From contig JBOFGK010000034.1 of assembly GCA_051649085.1 (NCBI GenBank), forward strand, positions 62,001 to 126,000: DNA of 64,000 nucleotides, written 5' to 3'. Both the position numbers and the translations under genes were made by a program. Below the pieces are notes generated by a model. That model did no database searches. It was not told the DNA's origin and saw only the letters and a list, made by a program, of their open reading frames with translations. This document shows, in pieces, positions 45,557-53,638 of this stretch. Within the stretch, counting starts at the first letter, position 1, and each line of letters begins with the position of its first letter. This DNA comes from JBOFGK01 sp051649085 (GTDB lineage Bacteria > Bacillota_I > Bacilli_A > UBA3375).

Positions 45557-46909
45557 ATGATAGGTTTCTTAGAGAAATTTGGGAAAAAAATTGAACCAAT
45601 TGCTGATAAATTAGCAAGTAATATTATTTTAATGTCAATCCGAGATGGATTCGTATCAATTATGGCACTTTTATTAGTGGGATCATTCGCGATTGTACTG
45701 AATAATGTAATTTTAGATTGGGGAGAAACATCACTATGGTATAGTCTGGGAATTCAAATTAATCCTGACACTGCAGCATACCTTGCAACCTTTAAAGCAA
45801 TTGGAAGCTCTGTTTGGCAAGGAACACTAGCAATTATGGCTTTACTTGTAAGTTTTACAATTGCTAAATCGTATGCAGAGCATAAAAAGCAGGATGGAAC
45901 ATCAGCAGGTATTTTAAGTTTAGGAACGTTCTTTACACTACAAGCATGGGAAATAGGAGTGCTGCCACCAGATGCACCTGAAGGAACAGAAGCAATAATC
46001 GGATGGGGTATTAATCCTGCAAATGTTGGTGGAACAAATATTATAACAGCAATGCTTGTTGCTATTATTGTGTCAATGATTTTTTGTTTCTTTGTAAAAA
46101 GAAATATAACAATTAAAATGCCAGAGGGTGTACCACCAGGTGTTATGAAAGCATTCGCTGCTTTAATTCCAGGGACTGTAATTATCTTTGGTGCAGCAAT
46201 TTTAGCATTTGCATTAAAAACAGGATTAGACACAGAAGTTTCAAAATTAATTACAGATACAATTGCTAAACCGATACAAGAGTTTGGAGCAAAAGGTCCA
46301 GTTATTGCATATATTTATGTTGGACTTAGTAATTTATTTTGGTTCTTTGGTATTCACGGACCAAACGTACTTACATTTATCGATGCAACGGTTTTAACAC
46401 CAGCAGCAACAGCGAATGCAGCAGAATTACTTGTAGGAAATTCTACAAATATCTTTTCAAAGGGAATGATTGATTCGTTTGTTATGCTAGGTGGAAGTGG
46501 TACAACACTGGCACTTATTATTTCAATTTTTATTGTTGGAAAAAGAAAATCAGATCGTACACTAGCTCAATTTGCACTTCCTTCAGCAATTTTCAATATT
46601 AATGAGCCATTGATTTTTGGGCTACCAATTATTATGAATCCAGTATTATTCATTCCGTTTGTGTTATCAGGACCAATCCTTTTAACGACAGGATGGTTAC
46701 AAATTGTTTTCTTTAATTCGATTGGATTATTACCAAATATGGGAGCTGTATTAATACCGTGGGTTGCGCCAGTAGGTATTGGAGCATTTATCGGATATCA
46801 AAGCTTCTTTGCCATTCTTATTGCACTTATCCAATTAGCAATTGCAATAATAATTTATTTACCATTTGTATTTGCTCTGAATTCTCAAAAAGATGAGTAT
46901 GCAGAATAA
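45557..46909 (+). CDS. PTS cellobiose-family EIIC, copy 1
   Basis: 450 residues with about ten transmembrane segments. Family phrases: MSIRDGFVSIMALLLVGSF, GIHGPNVL, MLGGSGTTLAL and the substrate-site loop FNINEPLIFGLPIIMNP. Forms the membrane channel of a lactose/cellobiose-type PTS. AAGGAG, contributed by the DUF3284 relic, precedes the ATG. Only moderately similar to copy 2, mostly at conserved motifs. Confidence 0.93.
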   Translation: MIGFLEKFGKKIEPIADKLASNIILMSIRDGFVSIMALLLVGSFAIVLNNVILDWGETSLWYSLGIQINPDTAAYLATFKAIGSSVWQGTLAIMALLVSFTIAKSYAEHKKQDGTSAGILSLGTFFTLQAWEIGVLPPDAPEGTEAIIGWGINPANVGGTNIITAMLVAIIVSMIFCFFVKRNITIKMPEGVPPGVMKAFAALIPGTVIIFGAAILAFALKTGLDTEVSKLITDTIAKPIQEFGAKGPVIAYIYVGLSNLFWFFGIHGPNVLTFIDATVLTPAATANAAELLVGNSTNIFSKGMIDSFVMLGGSGTTLALIISIFIVGKRKSDRTLAQFALPSAIFNINEPLIFGLPIIMNPVLFIPFVLSGPILLTTGWLQIVFFNSIGLLPNMGAVLIPWVAPVGIGAFIGYQSFFAILIALIQLAIAIIIYLPFVFALNSQKDEYAE

Positions 46910-46945
46910 GTGCAGTAAGTAGAAAAAGAAAATAATAAAATAAGC

Positions 46946-47069
46946 TAGTTAAAGATAAAAAACTACTACAAATCATAGCTTAGAGAAAAAGGCTATTTTA
47001 TGTTGTCAAAAAAAATTCAAAGCAACGTGTCAGTATTTTAAGACACTTTGTACTGAAAAAATAAGGAGA
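46946..47069 (+). pseudogene. Decayed DUF3284 3' end, relic 2
   Basis: Aligns with 45293-45420: GATAAAAAA.TAC, CAAATCATAGCTT, GTCAAAA, ATTCAA.GCAA.GTGTCA.TATTT and GACACTTTGTA.TGAAAAA, then ATAAGGAGA. In one frame it still reads KFKATCQYFKTLCTEK beside the intact TFKAMCQYLETLCIEK. Closer to the intact gene at its 3' end than relic 1. Confidence 0.85.
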
Positions 47070-47072
47070 AAT

Positions 47073-48479
47073 ATGGATACTTTAGTTAGAGTAGGAGCGA
47101 AAATTGGTTCAAATAAAGTAATGGTTGCAATTCGTGATAGTTTTGCAGCATTAATGCCACTAGTTATGGCAGGAGCTTTTGCAGTTTTGATGAACAACGT
47201 ATTTTTCGTACCATGGAGTTTATTAGCAAAAATCGTAGGTCATACAGATGAAGCACCAAATGCTTTTATTACATGGGCAGATACAAATATTGCACCATTC
47301 TTTGGAGCAGTAGATGCCGGTGCTTTTGCAATTCTTTCATTAGGACTTGTGTTTGCACTTGGATATAATATGGCAAAAATCTATGAAGCCGATACATTAT
47401 CGACAGGTTTAGTTTCAGTTGGGGCATTCTTTATTTTAGGTGTTCTTCAACGTACAAGTTTAATTGCAGGTTATATTACAAATTACCTTGGAGCTCAAGG
47501 GATTTTTGTAGCATTATTTACAGGACTTGTAGCATCAATTATTTTCATTAAAATCACGAAAAAAGGTTGGGTTATTACGATGCCAGAAATGGTACCACCA
47601 GCAGTTGGACGTGCATTTGCAGCAATTATTCCAGGAGTTGTAGCATTATTGTCATTTGCATTGATTGCGTACATTTTTACAAAAGTACCAGCACTTCAAA
47701 CAGCTGATGTAATGATTCCAGGTGCGACACCAGACGCAGCACCAACTGCAACACCAGCACCAAAAACAATCTTTAATTTTGTTGAAGCAAACTTAGCTGG
47801 TATTTTAGAAGTTGCATTTGGTGGAAAAGAAGGTGCGGGAATGTTATTAAGTGCATTCTTAACATCAATTATTTCACTATTCGTAGGTTTATTCTGGGCA
47901 GTTGGATTACATGGTGCAAACATTATGGCACCAGTAATGGATGGAATCTTCTTAGGTTGGGGAACAGAAAATGCTTCTCAATTTGCAGCAACAGGAAGTA
48001 TTGAAGGTTTACGTGTTTGGGTTCGTGTATCATGGGATGCTTATGTTTTCATGGGTGGAAGTGGTGCAACAATCGCACTTTTAGCGGCTATTTTTGCAGT
48101 TGGAACACGTGAAGAAGATCGTGAAATTGCGAAACTTAGTTTTGTACCTGGATTATTCCAAATTAACGAACCAGTTATTTTTGGATTACCAATTGTACTT
48201 AACCCAATCTATGCAGTACCATTCATTATCATTCAGCCAGTATTGACGTTCATTGCATATATTGCAACAGCTGTTGGACTTGTTCCACCACTAGTAAACA
48301 TTATTCCATGGACAACACCACCAGTAATTGGAGCATTAATGGCTTCTAACTGGAGTTTAATGGCAGGATTACTTGCGGTTGTTAACTTAGGGATAGCGTT
48401 TGTTATTTACATCCCATTTGTGCGTGCTGCGAATAAAATTAAAGAACCAGCAGAAGGTCATCAAATGTTTGGAGACTAA
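47073..48479 (+). CDS. PTS cellobiose-family EIIC, copy 2
   Basis: 468 residues, about ten transmembrane helices. Conserved phrases: VAIRDSFAALMPLVMAGAF, GLHGANIMAPVMDGIF, FMGGSGATIALL and FQINEPVIFGLPIVLNP. A central Pro/Ala/Thr-rich loop (GATPDAAPTATPAPK) is not in copy 1. More regular codon use than copy 1 hints at higher expression. A strong terminator follows. Two EIIC for one EIIA suggests two disaccharide specificities. Confidence 0.93.
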   Translation: MDTLVRVGAKIGSNKVMVAIRDSFAALMPLVMAGAFAVLMNNVFFVPWSLLAKIVGHTDEAPNAFITWADTNIAPFFGAVDAGAFAILSLGLVFALGYNMAKIYEADTLSTGLVSVGAFFILGVLQRTSLIAGYITNYLGAQGIFVALFTGLVASIIFIKITKKGWVITMPEMVPPAVGRAFAAIIPGVVALLSFALIAYIFTKVPALQTADVMIPGATPDAAPTATPAPKTIFNFVEANLAGILEVAFGGKEGAGMLLSAFLTSIISLFVGLFWAVGLHGANIMAPVMDGIFLGWGTENASQFAATGSIEGLRVWVRVSWDAYVFMGGSGATIALLAAIFAVGTREEDREIAKLSFVPGLFQINEPVIFGLPIVLNPIYAVPFIIIQPVLTFIAYIATAVGLVPPLVNIIPWTTPPVIGALMASNWSLMAGLLAVVNLGIAFVIYIPFVRAANKIKEPAEGHQMFGD

Positions 48480-48549
48480 TTAGGTAAATGAAATAAAAGC
48501 ATAATCTTTTACAATTAAATAAAATTGTTGAAAGAGTAGACATATGTAA

Positions 48550-48578
48550 ATCCCCTCGTTTTCGAGGGGATATTTTTT
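48550..48578 (+). terminator. Intrinsic terminator of the PTS operon
   Basis: ATCCCCTCG (48550-48558), TTTT loop, CGAGGGGAT (48563-48571), ATTTTTT. Perfect GC-rich stem. Confidence 0.92.
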
Positions 48579-48652
48579 AAACTCAAAAAGAATTGTTTTA
48601 CTTTGAAATGCTATATTGAAAGAAGAGAGAACTCTAGACATAAGTTAAATGT

Positions 48653-49366
48653 CTAAAGTTCTTTTTCTTGTAAATATACTTCTCCGCCATGGTGACAAAT
48701 GATTTTTTTAGGTTTAAGTTCGATAATTTTTTTAAATGATTCACGAGCTTGTTTTCGGTTACTTGCAAATTTGGGATGTGCAACTTTAAGTTTTTCATTA
48801 TCATATATAGCAGCATCTCCAGCGATTAAAATTTGTTCTTGTTCAAAGTAAAGAGATATATGTCCAGGAGTGTGACCTGGTGTTCCAATGACTTTACAAC
48901 CACTACCCCATGGCAATAAAGTTCCATCTTCTACTTGAATGTCAATAGAAATTGGTTTAAGTGATGATAAGACTTCGATGAAATGCAAAGAGTTTATGCG
49001 TTCCATTGGACTTAGAGTTGTTTTTTCTAAAAATAACTCTGTTTGGGTGATTCTTAAATTCTTTTTCAGACCATTTAAATACGGTGTTTCAATTGAACTT
49101 GCAACGATTTGAATATGTGGATAGGCAATTGATAATTCGTGAACAACTCCCATATGATCGTAGTCATAGTGCGTAATCAAAAAATGGGTTATTTGTTGAA
49201 GACAAAGCGAATGCTTTTGTAATAACAAATCTAATGATTCAAGTGTATCAGGATAACCGCCATCAACAAGTACTATCGATTGTTGATTTTGAATTACTAC
49301 TGGATAGATGACGGCATTTTTCCCATCAAATGAAGTGTGATGTTCGAGTACAATAATTCGGTTCAT
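48653..49366 (-). CDS. MBL-fold metallo-hydrolase
   Basis: 237 residues. Motif THYDYDHMG gives H-x-D-x-D-H instead of the common HxHxDH, followed by GTPGHTPGHISLYF, AGDAAIYD and a final His in IICHHGG. Glyoxalase II or quorum-lactonase-like proteins share this plan; AiiA-type lactonases have HxHxDH, so a lactonase is less certain. AAGGAGC precedes the ATG. It is convergent with the PTS operon and follows a membrane protein gene with 18 bp between. Confidence 0.85.
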   Translation of the reverse strand: MNRIIVLEHHTSFDGKNAVIYPVVIQNQQSIVLVDGGYPDTLESLDLLLQKHSLCLQQITHFLITHYDYDHMGVVHELSIAYPHIQIVASSIETPYLNGLKKNLRITQTELFLEKTTLSPMERINSLHFIEVLSSLKPISIDIQVEDGTLLPWGSGCKVIGTPGHTPGHISLYFEQEQILIAGDAAIYDNEKLKVAHPKFASNRKQARESFKKIIELKPKKIICHHGGEVYLQEKEL

Positions 49367-49384
49367 GCGAAAAGCTCCTTTCGA

Positions 49385-50140
49385 TTATGCTACTTGTGAA
49401 TTAGATCTATAAAATGTTTTATATATGAGGAACATTAAATTGAATGCAATGTATGTAAGGAAAAGAGTAAGTGTAAAGTATAAATAAGGATTAATTTCGT
49501 TTAGGAAACTAAAAATTCGCTGTTCAGTGTAAAAATAATTTAATCCAAATCTTTGATTTATTAATGTAATACAAATTGAATAGAGAGTGAAATAAATGAA
49601 TGAAATATTTAATGCTTTGAAAGAAGGCTTAGAACTAAGAAAAAGTAGTGCATAGATTGGAATTAAAATGGTTAATAAATGGTTTATAAAAAAAGAAACA
49701 CCCTGTAAATGATAAATTGGATAGACTTCAGTTGGATAGAAAAAAGTTGGGTAAGCAAAAATACTGAAGAAGAAAATAAGATTTGCTAAAATCGGATACG
49801 TCTTTTCCACAACTTGTGTTTGAATACTAAAACTTCTAACGATTAAACTTAAAAAAACTAATTGTAAAATACTTGAAACTCTTGAAATGTGCAGTGGAAG
49901 AGCTTGATAAGGATCGAAGCCTGTGTAAACAGCATACCAAAGATATTCTGCAGTTTGTTGAATGATTAGAGTTACTAAAAGAATTTTACAGATTTTTGCT
50001 GAGTGTCTATTAATTTGTTGTCTATAAAATACAATAAGCCAAATTAAAACTAAAAGAATAAATAACATCAACAAATGATTTGGACCGTATATTTCAATAA
50101 ACGGAACGTTTGGACTAAGCATATAATTTAATATATTCAT
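49385..50140 (-). CDS. YwaF/TIGR02206-like integral membrane protein
   Basis: 251 residues with seven hydrophobic segments. The Pro-Leu-His stretch ALPLHISRVSSILQLVF after helix three resembles the conserved LPLHLC core of YwaF (TIGR02206) proteins, and the N-terminal GPNHLLMLFILL fits the same family. Function unknown. Probably co-transcribed with the MBL gene. Confidence 0.55.
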   Translation of the reverse strand: MNILNYMLSPNVPFIEIYGPNHLLMLFILLVLIWLIVFYRQQINRHSAKICKILLVTLIIQQTAEYLWYAVYTGFDPYQALPLHISRVSSILQLVFLSLIVRSFSIQTQVVEKTYPILANLIFFFSIFAYPTFFYPTEVYPIYHLQGVSFFINHLLTILIPIYALLFLSSKPSFKALNISFIYFTLYSICITLINQRFGLNYFYTEQRIFSFLNEINPYLYFTLTLFLTYIAFNLMFLIYKTFYRSNSQVA

Positions 50141-50259
50141 TTACAACCTTCTTTTTAATTGATTTTCATTAACTAAATTATAACAAATTAATCAATCAGG
50201 TTGGATAAAGTTAAAATGTAAATTTACTTTGTGCTATTTGTTTCGTATGAACAACTAAT

Positions 50260-50985
50260 TTATTGTCGATTAATATAGAGAAATCGTTGCATAACTTCTT
50301 CAAGAAAAATAAAGAAAATTGAGCGCGATTTTTCGTACGCAACAAGTGTTGACGATTGCTTTGCATGTGTTAAGTAAAAAACATTATGATTTTCAAGTCC
50401 TTTTATGTGACGATATTCTTCAATGATAAAAGCACTGTGAGCTTTGTTCTCTTCAACGCATTTACAAAGTTCTTTATATTCTTTAAATTGACCAGTAGTT
50501 GAAATTACAACCAAAAGCGTATTTTCATCAAGTGTATTTTCGACAACGAATTCATCTTGTGTTGCCATGACAAATTTATCAGTTACAATTCTAAGACGAT
50601 ATGCAAAATAATCAGCGCAAAAGTAAGAGGGTCCATATCCAAATAAAATTATTTTATCATAACGCTTGAGCAACTCAAATAAAGCATCAACTAATTCGAA
50701 ATTAAAAGTGGAAATATATTGTTCGATTCGAGCAATTTCATTTGAACGATAGACAGGTGTTTGTATTTGAACTGAACTAATATCACCATTTAAGAAGTTA
50801 CGATATTCTTTAAATGTTTTAAAGCCAAGCTTTCGAACAAATTTAGAAATTTTAGATGGGGAAACATTACAAAATTCACTTGCTTGAGTAATTTTCAAAT
50901 TGGAATCCTCTTTTATTTTTACTAATAAAGCAGAATGGATCTTATGTTCTAATTCATTTAATGTTTTATAATTTATGTTTATCAT
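50260..50985 (-). CDS. MurR/RpiR-family transcriptional regulator
   Basis: 241 residues. N-terminal helix-turn-helix of RpiR type (ITQASEFCNVSPSKISKFVRKLGFKTFKEYR, split by the turn at VSPSK) and a C-terminal SIS domain (IILFGYGPSYFCADYFAYR, LLVVISTTGQFKEYKEL) that binds phosphosugars. TGGAGGATAA precedes the ATG. It is divergent from the SDR/oxidase/kinase cluster across a 228-bp gap crowded with GTGGAAAA motifs and palindromes, and is the likely regulator of that cluster or of the PTS genes. Confidence 0.9.
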   Translation of the reverse strand: MININYKTLNELEHKIHSALLVKIKEDSNLKITQASEFCNVSPSKISKFVRKLGFKTFKEYRNFLNGDISSVQIQTPVYRSNEIARIEQYISTFNFELVDALFELLKRYDKIILFGYGPSYFCADYFAYRLRIVTDKFVMATQDEFVVENTLDENTLLVVISTTGQFKEYKELCKCVEENKAHSAFIIEEYRHIKGLENHNVFYLTHAKQSSTLVAYEKSRSIFFIFLEEVMQRFLYINRQ

Positions 50986-51025
50986 TTATCCTCCATATGT
51001 AAATAATATCAAAAAAAAGTAACTA

Positions 51026-51125
51026 AGTGGGAAAAGTGGAAAAAAAGCGGAAAAAATCATTTGCAAACGGTATAATTGGAAAATTTTCCGTCGTTTTTTC
51101 GAAAATAATGAAAAAGTGGAAAAAA
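51026..51125. promoter_or_regulatory. Control region with GGAAAA repeats and palindromes
   Basis: Direct AGTGGGAAAA/AGTGGAAAAA/AGCGGAAAAA units at about 51026, 51035 and 51046, another at about 51115; palindromes GGAAAATTTTCC (51078-51089) and TTTTCGAAAA (51096-51105). TGCAAACGGTATAA (51062-51075) resembles a CcpA cre site with two mismatches. Binding by the RpiR regulator and CcpA is inferred. Confidence 0.5.
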
Positions 51126-51136
51126 ATAGTAAATAA

Positions 51137-51165
51137 TTGAAATCAATGTTGTAAAGTGTTATACT
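51137..51165 (+). promoter_or_regulatory. Promoter of the SDR-oxidase-kinase cluster
   Basis: TTGAAA (51137-51142), 17-bp spacer, TATACT (51160-51165), 49 bp before the SDR start. Confidence 0.75.
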
Positions 51166-51213
51166 CGAGGTGTAACTAATTACAAAACAAAAAATTATAC
51201 AAGGAGAAAGATT

Positions 51214-52017
51214 ATGGCAAGAGACATTAGTAAATTAAGTGATATTACGGAATTCGATATGGATTTCTTTTCATTAAAAGGGAAAAACGCAGTTGTAACA
51301 GGAGGAAATTCAGGACTTGGACAAGCGTTTTCACTTGCACTTGCAAAAGCTGGAGCAAATGTTATGGCAGTGAGTATTGTAGATGATGGAGGTGAAACTA
51401 AAAAATTAATAGAAGATTGTGGTGTTAGATATGAATTTTTAAACGCAGATATTACAGCAGACGGTGAATGTCGTCGAGTTGTAGAAACATGTGTAGAAAA
51501 ATTCGGATCAATTGATATTTTGATGAATAATGCTGGAATGTGTATTAATGAACCAGATGTAACAAAATACACACGTGTCCAATGGGATAAAATGGTTGCG
51601 CTTAACTTTACGGCAATTTTTGAATTATCACATGAAGCTGCAAAATTTATGATTCCACAAAAATGGGGGAAAATTGTTAGTACAGGTTCAATGTTCTCAT
51701 ATTTAGGTGGACAATGGTCACCAGCATATGCTGCAACAAAAACTGGTCTAGTTGGGTTCTCAAAGGCATACTGTGATGAATTAGCTCAATTTAATATTCA
51801 AGTAAATGTAATTGCACCAGGATACTATGCAACAGAATTAACAACAAAAACACGTCAAGATCCAGTTGCTAATCAAAGAGTATTAAGTCATATTCCGGCA
51901 AATCGTTGGGGGAATGTATTAGACTTAATGGGAACAATGGTCTTCTTAGCAAGTGATGCTTCAAATTATGTAAATGGATCAATTGTAAATGTTGATGGTG
52001 GATATTTAGTAAGATAA
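51214..52017 (+). CDS. SDR-family dehydrogenase, YgcW/KduD-like
   Basis: 267 residues. Rossmann motif VVTGGNSGLGQAF, NNAG, catalytic Ser in STGSMFSYLG and YAATKTG (Tyr-x3-Lys), ending NVDGGYLVR. Close in style to gluconate/deoxygluconate dehydrogenases, so a ketose, polyol or sugar acid is the likely substrate. An N-terminal extension (KLSDITEFDMDFFSLKGK) resembles E. coli YgcW. AAGGAG precedes the ATG. First gene of the cluster. Confidence 0.88.
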   Translation: MARDISKLSDITEFDMDFFSLKGKNAVVTGGNSGLGQAFSLALAKAGANVMAVSIVDDGGETKKLIEDCGVRYEFLNADITADGECRRVVETCVEKFGSIDILMNNAGMCINEPDVTKYTRVQWDKMVALNFTAIFELSHEAAKFMIPQKWGKIVSTGSMFSYLGGQWSPAYAATKTGLVGFSKAYCDELAQFNIQVNVIAPGYYATELTTKTRQDPVANQRVLSHIPANRWGNVLDLMGTMVFLASDASNYVNGSIVNVDGGYLVR

Positions 52018-52039
52018 AAAGTGAAAATAAAGATTTGAA

Positions 52040-52090
52040 AAGAGTTGTTTGGACAAAAACGAATAGCGAATTAATAATCAAATAACTCTT
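52040..52090 (+). other. Intercistronic stem-loop after the SDR gene
   Basis: AAGAGTTGTTTG (52040-52051) pairs with CAAATAACTCTT (52079-52090), one G-U pair, 27-base loop, no U-run. It may stabilise or process the upstream mRNA rather than terminate. Confidence 0.5.
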
Positions 52091-52149
52091 GTAGAAATTT
52101 GTAATTTAAAAACGAAAAAATAAAAAAAAGAAAATATTAGGAGATAACC

Positions 52150-53613
52150 ATGAATTTAGTAGAACAATTAAAAGAAATTATCGCAGAGGATCAAATTTGT
52201 ACAGATGCAGAAGCTTTATATGATGCAGCAGCAGATAGATATAAAAAATTTGCTAAAGCGTTTAAAGTTTTAGATGTTCCAACTCCGAAAGCAATTGTTT
52301 ATCCGAAAAATACTGAAGAAGTGAAAAAATTATTAGTTTTTTGTAATGAAAATTTAATTAATGTAATTCCTCGAAGTGGGAAAACAGCGACAGAAGGTGG
52401 ACTAGAAAACTGGAAAGAAAACACGGTTGTAATTGATGGATCAAAAATGAATAAAATCATTAAAATTGATACATATAATATGCAAGCAACAGTTGAATGT
52501 GGGGTAAAACTTCAAGATTTAGAAGATGAAGTTAGAAAATTAGGTTACACTACTGGACATTCACCACAATCGAAACCAGTTGCACAATATGGTGGATTAA
52601 TTGCAACAAGAAGTATTGGACAATTCTCAACACTTTACGGTGGGATTGAAGATATGGTTGTTGGATTAGAATGTGTGTTTCCAAATGGACATGTTTCGCG
52701 TATAAAGAATGTGAGTAGACGTGCTGGTGGACCAGATATTCGTCACATTGCAATTGGAAATGAAGGAACATTATGTTATATTACTGAAGCAACAGTTAAA
52801 TTATTTAAATATTATCCAGATAGTTTAGAGTTCCATGGTTATCTAATTAAAGATGTCGAAACAGGAATTAAAGTTTTACGTGAAGTAATGGCAAATGGAT
52901 ATCGCCCATCGGTTGCTCGTGTTTATTCTGAAGAAGATGCAGCTCAACATTTCTCACATTTTCATGACGGAAAGTGTCTATTAATTTTCATGAATGAAGG
53001 ACCTAAAGGGATTGTAAAAGCAACAAGTGAAGGTGTTTTAGAAGCTGTTGAAAAATTTAAAGATGGAATACTTGAAAAAGTTGAAAGTAAACTAATTGAA
53101 GATTGGTTTAGAAATTTAAACTGGACACAAAAACACATTGATGATGAATTTGCTGGAATGACAGAATTCTACAAACATGATGGATTTACAACTGAGGTTT
53201 CAGCTGATTGGGAAAATATTGTGAAAATATACAACGCAGTTATCGAAAGAGTAAAAAGTGAATTTCCAAGAATTGAAGATATTACAATGCTTGGAGGACA
53301 CTCATCACATAGTTATATAAATGGAACAAATATGTACTTTGTATATAACTACAACATCAATTGTGAACCAGAAGATGAAATGAGAATTTACCACCACCCA
53401 ATTCAAAGAATTATTGTTGAAGAAACATTAAAATATGGTGGAAGTATGTGCCACCACCACGGAATTGGAAAATACCGAAATGAATGGACACACGATGAGC
53501 ATACAACTGCTTTCTATATGTTAGAAGAACTTAAAGAAGCGTTTGATCCAAACGGTATTATGAACTTTGGTTGTATTTATCCTCAAGAAGAAGGTAAAAA
53601 GTTTCAACAATAA
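52150..53613 (+). CDS. FAD-linked oxidase, YgcU/alkyl-DHAP-synthase-like
   Basis: 487 residues. PCMH FAD domain (VIPRSGKTATEGGLENW, then PVAQYGGLIATRSIGQFSTLYGG and IAIGNEGTLCYITEATVKL), substrate domain, and a C-terminal CHHHGIGKYRNEWT, the HHH motif of the alkyl-dihydroxyacetonephosphate synthase branch of the GlcD/VAO family. Bacterial members with this neighbourhood match E. coli YgcU. The family oxidises 2-hydroxy acids or alcohols and can hand electrons to ETF, which fits the etfBA genes 3 kb on. GGAG precedes the ATG. Confidence 0.88.
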   Translation: MNLVEQLKEIIAEDQICTDAEALYDAAADRYKKFAKAFKVLDVPTPKAIVYPKNTEEVKKLLVFCNENLINVIPRSGKTATEGGLENWKENTVVIDGSKMNKIIKIDTYNMQATVECGVKLQDLEDEVRKLGYTTGHSPQSKPVAQYGGLIATRSIGQFSTLYGGIEDMVVGLECVFPNGHVSRIKNVSRRAGGPDIRHIAIGNEGTLCYITEATVKLFKYYPDSLEFHGYLIKDVETGIKVLREVMANGYRPSVARVYSEEDAAQHFSHFHDGKCLLIFMNEGPKGIVKATSEGVLEAVEKFKDGILEKVESKLIEDWFRNLNWTQKHIDDEFAGMTEFYKHDGFTTEVSADWENIVKIYNAVIERVKSEFPRIEDITMLGGHSSHSYINGTNMYFVYNYNINCEPEDEMRIYHHPIQRIIVEETLKYGGSMCHHHGIGKYRNEWTHDEHTTAFYMLEELKEAFDPNGIMNFGCIYPQEEGKKFQQ

Positions 53614-53638
53614 TATTTAATATTGGGAGGAAAATAAA

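Noticed and set aside
45754..46233. 159-residue minus-strand open frame inside EIIC copy 1
   Set aside because: Lies wholly within a clear membrane transporter gene, lacks a start context and looks like the antisense of hydrophobic codons. Similar antisense frames at 3440-3760, 54148-54654 and 57608-58024 were rejected for the same reason.
45429..47069. A duplicated riboswitch or antiterminator before both EIIC genes
   Set aside because: Both copies align with the coding 3' end of the adjacent DUF3284 gene, so common descent from that gene explains the similarity better than an RNA element.
48653..49366. AiiA-type quorum-quenching lactonase
   Set aside because: The metal motif is HYDYDH rather than HxHxDH, and no quorum-related genes are near, so only a general MBL call is made.
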